The notes beneath the pieces were generated by a model, which was not told where the DNA came from, searched no databases, and worked only from the letters and a program-made list of their open reading frames with translations. Made by a program: the position numbers and the translations under genes. DNA of 64,000 nucleotides from positions 9,297,849 through 9,361,848 of the forward strand of contig CM055108.1 of assembly GCA_029204225.1 (NCBI GenBank). Direction: 5' to 3'. Source of the DNA: Diphasiastrum complanatum (Eukaryota > Streptophyta > Lycopodiopsida > Lycopodiales > Lycopodiaceae). Shown piece by piece: positions 58,141 to 64,000 of this stretch. Position 1 is the stretch's first letter, and every line of letters starts with the position of its first letter.

Positions 58141-58590
58141 CAGTAGATCTAACCATTTACGACGGTTGATATTCAAATAAACGCTCTGTTTCCATGCTCA
58201 AATAATTTCTGTTCGTGAATATTTCACGACAATCTGTCTCTTTGTCACAACTCCATATTTCGCGAATTGTTCGTGACACTTGTCTCTTCACGACATCTTC
58301 GTGTTTCGCGAATTGTTCACGACAGTTAACAGATTTGAGCTTGAAGAAGAATCCAGAATATTTCGCGAATTGTTCGGGATAGGTAAGGTTTGATCAAGAA
58401 ACAGAATATTTCGCAAATCTTTCGAGTCACCATAAGAAATCTATTCGCCAACCTTTTGAGTTACCACAAGAACATTTCACGAATTTTTTGAGGTTGAACA
58501 CAAATAGAAATGTTTTGAGTTCGAGATTTGTTTCTCATCCTTTGTCAAGTAAACTGTGCACTTTGTTAGTAGAATCAAAATTTGTCTGAT
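58141..58590. repeat. LTR-like block with TTCGCGAATTGTTCG repeats
   Basis: At least six imperfect copies of ATTTCGCGAATTGTTCGTGAC-like sequence occur between about 58195 and 58490. The same word occurs in the LTRs at 29837 and 33936. It lies between an antisense copia gag and a sense copia RNase H, so its element is uncertain. Confidence 0.6.
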
Positions 58591-58789
58591 CAAGTGTTCT
58601 ACAGAAACACATTGCTATAAGGCATCATTTGATCAGGAATCTGGTGGACAGAAACGAGTTGAGGACCGTCTTCATTCCAACCAAGCAGATGGTGGCCGAC
58701 ATCTTTACAAAGCCTCTAGATAAGACTATGTTTGAAAGGCAAAGGACGAGAGCTTGGGAATCAGGACAATACTTGCTTTAAGAGGGAGC
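58591..58789 (+). pseudogene. Copia RNase H C-terminus
   Basis: The plus strand reads IAIRHHLIRNLVDRNELRTV and [20 protein letters not shown], the end of a copia pol of a family different from its neighbours. It ends with a purine tract (AAGAGGGAGC) directly before an LTR. Confidence 0.8.
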
Positions 58790-59906
58790 TGAAGAAATCT
58801 TTTGTGTTTCTACTTTTAAATCCTTAGTATTTTTCCTTGCATTTTTACACTGCTACAGTTTTGAGCTAGTTTTTGCACAGTCTGCATATTTGAACTGTTT
58901 GTCGCACAATTCGCACTTTTCGCATTTTCACTCATTCCTGAAAAAGCCGACATCAAACCTATTTTAACTTAGTATCAGTTTTTGTGAAGACTTCCGCATT
59001 CTTCGCGTTTTTCGCGACTCAACCAAAGTCCTTGACACCAATGAATTGCCAGGACATCAGACTCAACGAAAGTCCCCGAAAACAACAAAGGCCCAAAGGC
59101 AAACCAATCCCCAAAGGCCGAAGTCCCCAAAGTGTCCAAAGTCACCGACGAGGACTCAACCCCAGCAATGTGCCAAAGCCAAAAGTCGAACAACCACATC
59201 AAACGTCGAGTATGTCAACTTCGAGATCCAGGCTCGATGAGCGTGACATTTTGACTCAACCGTTAAGCCACATAACCAAGCAAAGTACCAACACATGTAG
59301 TTAGCTGATGTTTTTAGCTTAAACTATCTTGTAATGCTTAGCTAATTGATTCTCGTAATCAGACCAAGCATGCTATATGCATTGGAGATCGGATACAAAT
59401 AATAGAAAAGGAGAAAAAGAAAAAACATACACAAAGTGTGTGTGGAAGTAGTGGATGAGTGTTAGTCATGCAGTAGCAGACACACATCACCACACTCATA
59501 CTTACATAGAATTAGCAGCAGCTAGTTTCTATTTCGTGAGAGTGCCAACGCGTTGATTTGGGAAACAGGTAGCGCTCAAAAGGATCATTGTTGTATACTT
59601 GATTTTGGTAATAATATAGACACAACTAACAGTTCTTTTGCTCAATGTATTCAATCTCTGAATGTTGTGATGCTTGCTTAATTCATAAGTAGATATACTT
59701 TCGCTGTCATTTGACATTATCTACTATTCATAAATTAGTATCAGTTTAGCAGTAGCTATCTATCGTTCGAAGGATGTCTGATCGCGAAATGAAGCAATAG
59801 TAGATAATCGGCTCCATCTGAGCTCATATCAATGAATCACGACTGGCTCCGACTTCGAAGTGCTCGAAGTCGTCTCCAACTTCTTCGAATTCCAAGATCC
59901 ACAACA
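58790..59906 (+). repeat. LTR between two internal sequences
   Basis: Begins TGAAGAAATCTTTTG after a polypurine tract and ends CCACAACA just before a primer-binding-site-like sequence. The 5' part has TTTTCGCA/GCACTTTTCGC words also seen at 11036-11130. Having a PPT upstream and a PBS downstream, it is both the 3' LTR of one unit and the 5' LTR of another. Confidence 0.65.
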
Positions 59907-59907
59907 A

Positions 59908-59921
59908 TGGTGTCAGAGCGG
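59908..59921 (+). other. Primer-binding-site-like sequence
   Basis: TGGTGTCAGAGCGG differs from the usual TGGTATCAGAGC at one position; it follows the LTR end by one base. Confidence 0.6.
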
Positions 59922-60038
59922 CTCAGAGATCCGAAGTCGTCACCAAAGATTCACAACATCAATTTGCTAAAAAAGTTAAGGTGCCACTCCTAGCTAGGTG
60001 AGTTTGGCATTATATAATGAGCTGATTTTAATTTTTAA

Positions 60039-60357
60039 TTCTTCGTATATGTGATTTTTTTTTTAAAAGATCTGAATGCCCTACCTACATTAAGGCAAAG
60101 CTTCTTGTGCATCAATGACCTTTTTCATGTAAATATAATATATAACAACTGTGGGGGGTTAGGGTAAGCTATCATTTTTGGGTATAGCTTGCCTTAGTTC
60201 TTCGTATATGTGATTTTTTTTTAACAGATCTGAATGCCCTACCTACATTAAGGCAAAGCTTCTTGTGCTAAATCAATGACCTTTTTCAGCTAAATCAATG
60301 ATCTTTTTCATGTAAATATAATATATGACAACTGTGGAGGGCAAGGTATCATTTTGG
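60039..60357 (+). repeat. 159-bp tandem duplication
   Basis: TTCTTCGTATATGTGATTTTT starts at 60039 and again at 60198; both copies contain ATCTGAATGCCCTACC, AAGGCAAAGCTTCTTGTGC and CATGTAAATATAATATAT. The second copy has an inner duplication of CTAAATCAATGAYCTTTTTCA. Confidence 0.9.
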
Positions 60358-60729
60358 CATGGGGTACCTACCTTTCATTAGCATCTGCTTTACGTTATTA
60401 CAGATAGATTGCATGTTTTGCTTTTATGACACATCTTGGTGTTACAGAGATCATATCAATGCACCATATAATGAATTTAAAAATTCTCCTACATTGTCAA
60501 ATAGATTCTTACATTGTCAAACTAGACAACAAAGAAATTCTGCACTTGTAGAAAAACCATCTCCATTTCATTATTGTTATGTGGATGGATGACAAAGAAT
60601 GTCTTTAGTAGTCTAGTAAAGATACAACTGCAGCTTTGCTTGTTAATGTCTATAGAATAGGCACATCAATCATTTGCTGGCGAGAATAATCAGAGATTAG
60701 TTGAAAATCAAAGACCACATGCAGTTCAC
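60358..60729. other. 3' flank of the CSLD gene
   Basis: No ORF of note and no clear AATAAA on the minus strand. It probably includes the CSLD 3' UTR. Confidence 0.45.
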
Positions 60730-63700
60730 TTAAGGGAACTGAAAATTACCACCAATAGTAGAGTTAGGAGAGGGAGGACTTATTGAGACCCACAATAGAG
60801 AGATAATGATGGCTAGAAGGCCTGACCATACAAAAACAATAGTTGGTGTTCTACCCCTCCTGCCCATGAGACCCTTAGCAAAAGGGTACAGATGGCATAG
60901 AACCCAGAAACTGAAGAAAACGCCTCCAAGAAGCTTGCTCCATTGAGGAATTTGGCTATAGATTGTCCGTGACACTCCCACAGCAATGGCAATGAGATTG
61001 GTCATCATAATTGTGATTGGGGGAATCATCAACGCCGTCCATTTCACCACGTAAAGATCTGCATACTCATCCTCCTCTCCTTCACCCCCTGATTTGGATG
61101 TCAATGTAAATGAGATGTCTACTCCAGCTATCACCTTGAGCAGACCTTGCAGCACAGCTGCCAAGTGAGCACTGGTACCTCCAATGACCCAAAATTGCTC
61201 ATTTCTCCACCATTCCTCTAGTGTTATGCCGGACCATTTAATCTCAAGAACAGCTAATAAGCATAATGTGATGGTGATTGTCAGCAAGTACACTAGAAAG
61301 GTGACATTCAGGGTTTGCACGATGAATTGTCCAGTGAACAAGGATAAGGCAGGCAGAAAGCAATAGACCAGCAGAAATATTGAAGTGAAAGGATAAATGC
61401 CCACATTCAGATATGCAATGCGCTGCAGTAGTTTCAATTGAGAGCTAGCAAAGAGTGCATTATTACGAGAGAAGAAGATCTCCACAGAGCCTGTTGCCCA
61501 CCGCAGCACTTGATGCAACCTGTCTGTGAGATTGATTGGTGCGCTTCCCCTGAAAGCGTCTCGCTTGGTGACACAGTAGATGGATCGCCAGCCCCGATTG
61601 TGCATGCGAAATCCTGTGACAACATCCTCTGTGACAGACCCATAAATCCAGCCAACTCGTTGACCCCACTCTGTCTTATCCTCGTACCAGCAAGAAATCA
61701 CATTGATAGCCTCGGCCACTGTTCCGGCGTCTAATGGCTCTCTGGGTCCTGTGAGAGCTCCAGCAGGTCGTCCAAATTTGACTACCTGATCAACTAGAGG
61801 CAGCCCTTGAAATTCAGCCACAGGAATTGATGCAGCAAAGGTCACAGAATTACCATACCTCTTCGGAAGTAGTTGGATCTCAGCATCATCTTCATCACTG
61901 CTGTTGCCATGCACTGCAGCAACTTCTGTATCGTGTTTCATGTTTTCGTCCTTCACCTTACCTCGTCCTCCACAACAGCCACGAGATTTTTGTCTCGGAG
62001 GATCAAACCCATAAAGTGCTACTCTGCGGAACACACAACCTGTTCCCACGTACACTGGACCTTGAATCCCATCCAGAGCACGCATGTTCACATCAAAGAA
62101 TACTGTGTTGTGATTTGCATAGCGGTCATTGGGATCGATACCTTCAAAACGTTGAGGAAATTGAACATAACAAATGCGATCTCCACCTCTATCCATCATG
62201 AAGCACATGGCCTCCCTCATGGCTAAGGAGTTGTATACATAATGATCACAGTCAAGGTTCAAAATAAAGGGTCCATTTGACATTATTGCACTTGTACGCA
62301 CCAATGCATTCATTGCACCTGCCTTCTTGTTGTGGTCGTAGCCTGGGCGCTTCTCCCTTGACACATACACAAGCATTGGAAGACGAATATCCAGCTCCGT
62401 TGTGTCAATCAAATTTTCTTCATCAGCACTTCCCATCAGAGGCTCACTGCTTGGGGGAGCAAGCATCACCTAGAAATGCAACAATCTTATTATATCCTCT
62501 TTCTAGCTACATATTAATCCGAGAGGAAACGTCAGTTGTTAGTATGCTCAGGTAAGAAGCTAGTAATACGAGAGGTGAATTGAAACGCTACCTAGAAGCA
62601 ATTCCGAACGGTTTCACACCCTTTGAGCTAATGATGTTTAGAAAGCATAGAGGCAATCATTTCAATGCAATATAAAATCGGCAATTGCATAAGCATTAAT
62701 ACCTGAATAATACCAGCATGATCCCCTCTGCCATGCTCTTTGTTTGAAACTGTCCAAGTGCCAGGCCAATGTGTGCCATCTGCCATCCAGGTAGCTTTGG
62801 CATAGTTTAAAGTTTCGCCTGGGTCGCCACCACTCTCAATCTGTGCTCTTTTTGCTCTTATTTCCTCATGTGCATTGTAAGCATCTGATCTTCTGCGTAT
62901 GGCATCAGGCAGACCATTGATACGAACTTTAAACTCGTCATACTCCCTTTTTATTCTTCTTCGATCCTTCACAAAGTCGGGCCGCATTTTGTTCTTGGTA
63001 GGATCCCCTTTCAGTAGGAAATAGGACTCAGGATTCCGAGGCTCGATCTTATGCTTTCTACAAAAAGGCACCCAGTATCTAGCAAAGCTTGCTGCTTCTG
63101 CCAAAGCCTCAAATGTCAACAAAGCTCCTCCATCATCTGAGAGATAACAATTGAGCTTTTCTACAGGATAATCAGCAGCAAGAATAGATAAAATTGTGTT
63201 AGCAGTGACCAATGGTGGTTCTTTTTCGGGGTCAGCTGTAGACACAAAGACATCCATTCCTGGCAAGTCTGATCTGCCCCTTGGATTCTCTGGGCTTGGT
63301 GTCTCGAACTTATCCTTCAAAACATTCAGGTCAGTCACTCGATTCACAGGAAACAGCTTAGGAAGCTGGTCTAGGACCCACGAAAAAGCGAACCATATTT
63401 CGCAAACTACAGACATGCCCCACAGCCACATTGCATCCTTGTTGGGATTGCGAATACGCCACGCCAAAAACAATCCCAATACTGCCAACCTAATGACAAC
63501 CAGTAACCTTCATCCACACAGCAGCAACAAAAACGGTTAGAATGAAAGAGGCACATACCCTTGACAAACGGAGCTACTGCTGAAAGCACCATACATCAGC
63601 ACAGTTCAAACAAGCTCGTTCAGTAGCACTATCCTCACAAGTCTAAATGAGCAGTCATCCAGATTTCACACTCACACTTCCTCGTAAACAGGGCAGAAAG

Positions 63701-64000
63701 TTAAATGACTGAAAATTAAGCAAGAACTTAGATTGAGATACCTGTAAGGACTAAGAATCGCTGCAGAAGCCTGGACCTTACGTGACAGGGGCCTTCTAGC
63801 TTTCTCATTAAATGTCTGAGGTGCTCCATTACCACTACCACCGTCAAAGTAAGCGTTATCCTTGGGCCAGAGTGCATTGCCATAGCCATAAGTCCCTTTA
63901 GTTTCATACAGCCAGCGAGCATGATCAAACTCTGAGGTCTGATTTCCCATCAAAAGTGGTGGCTTAGTAGATTTCAGGCGAGATAGCCTCCGATCCATCT
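60730..64000 (-). CDS. CSLD: Cellulose synthase-like protein D, N-terminus outside window
   Basis: A family-2 processive glycosyltransferase of the CSLD clade; relatives make beta-1,4-glucan/mannan-type wall polymers in tip-growing and dividing cells at Golgi or plasma membrane. Three exons are visible: 64000-63742 (partial), 63507-62703 and 62469-60730. Introns 63741-63508 and 62702-62470 are GT-AG, phases 2 and 0. Exon A has [22 protein letters not shown] supply two TM helices. Motifs: SDDGG (Asp codons 63132-63137), DCDHY (62245-62253), TEDV (61624-61632) and QVLRW (61498-61512), i.e. D, DxD, D, QxxRW complete. Exon C adds six hydrophobic TM segments and the CSLD-type end IGGNFQFP. The plant-conserved and class-specific regions ([18 protein letters not shown]) are present. 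About 930 aa are visible; CSLDs are about 1100-1150, so roughly 200 N-terminal residues lie beyond 64000. No damage seen. Confidence 0.97.

Noticed and set aside
61434-62226. Several ORFs on both strands within the CSLD last exon
   Set aside because: Out-of-frame shadows of a long conserved GC-richer exon.

Overview
This is nuclear DNA of a land plant, most likely a seed plant with a repeat-rich genome. The evidence is GT-AG introns, a cellulose-synthase-like D gene, an EG45/plant-natriuretic-peptide-like gene, and a very dense load of Ty1/copia and Ty3/gypsy LTR retrotransposons primed by initiator-tRNA-Met-like sites (TGGTATCAGAGC and variants). I cannot name the species. There are no bacterial-type operons, CRISPR arrays or rRNA genes, and I saw no tRNA genes.

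Only two ordinary host genes are well supported, one at each edge. On the left, minus strand (584-1345), is a small secreted DPBB/EG45-like protein gene with two exons, a TATA box and a poly(A) signal. On the right, minus strand (60730-64000, continuing beyond the window), is a CSLD glycosyltransferase gene, visible as three exons with all catalytic motifs intact. A third, unrecognised spliced ORF (13517-13988) lies between retroelement fragments and may be a captured gene piece.

The rest is retrotransposon nesting. From left to right: degraded copia and gypsy pieces (3800-7115, including a gypsy element whose two halves point in opposite directions); an AT-rich fold-back and tandem-repeat region rich in a quasi-palindromic AGCACGYCGGCGTGCT-like motif (7277-8098); an antisense gypsy element (9215-13482); a young copia element with near-identical LTRs and a 5-bp target duplication (14225-20337) inside an older copia; a long-LTR gypsy derivative (21681-27091) inside an antisense copia gag; a third antisense copia (27730-28990); a copia lacking gag (29837-34722); a gypsy RT relic (35291-36260); an LTR element with mismatched LTRs and unfamiliar ORFs (36263-40007); and an antisense copia (40849-43990 plus 57267-58140).

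That last element was split by a copia element (43996-57261). This intruder itself received two non-coding LTR elements (46668-49561 and 49931-55331), and the second of these contains a solo LTR (52991-53639). Target duplications and host reading frames that rejoin across the insertions support the order of events. A copia RNase H tail with an LTR (58591-59906) and a 159-bp tandem duplication separate the nest from the CSLD gene.

A recurring theme is that the younger elements keep LTRs and priming sites but have lost catalytic cores (RT, RNase H or gag) or never had coding capacity. This fits mobilisation in trans. The most unusual objects are the non-coding LTR element whose interior is a roughly 155-bp tandem array, the palindrome-rich fold-back region, the spliced unrecognised ORF and the unfamiliar ORFs at 37732-39379.
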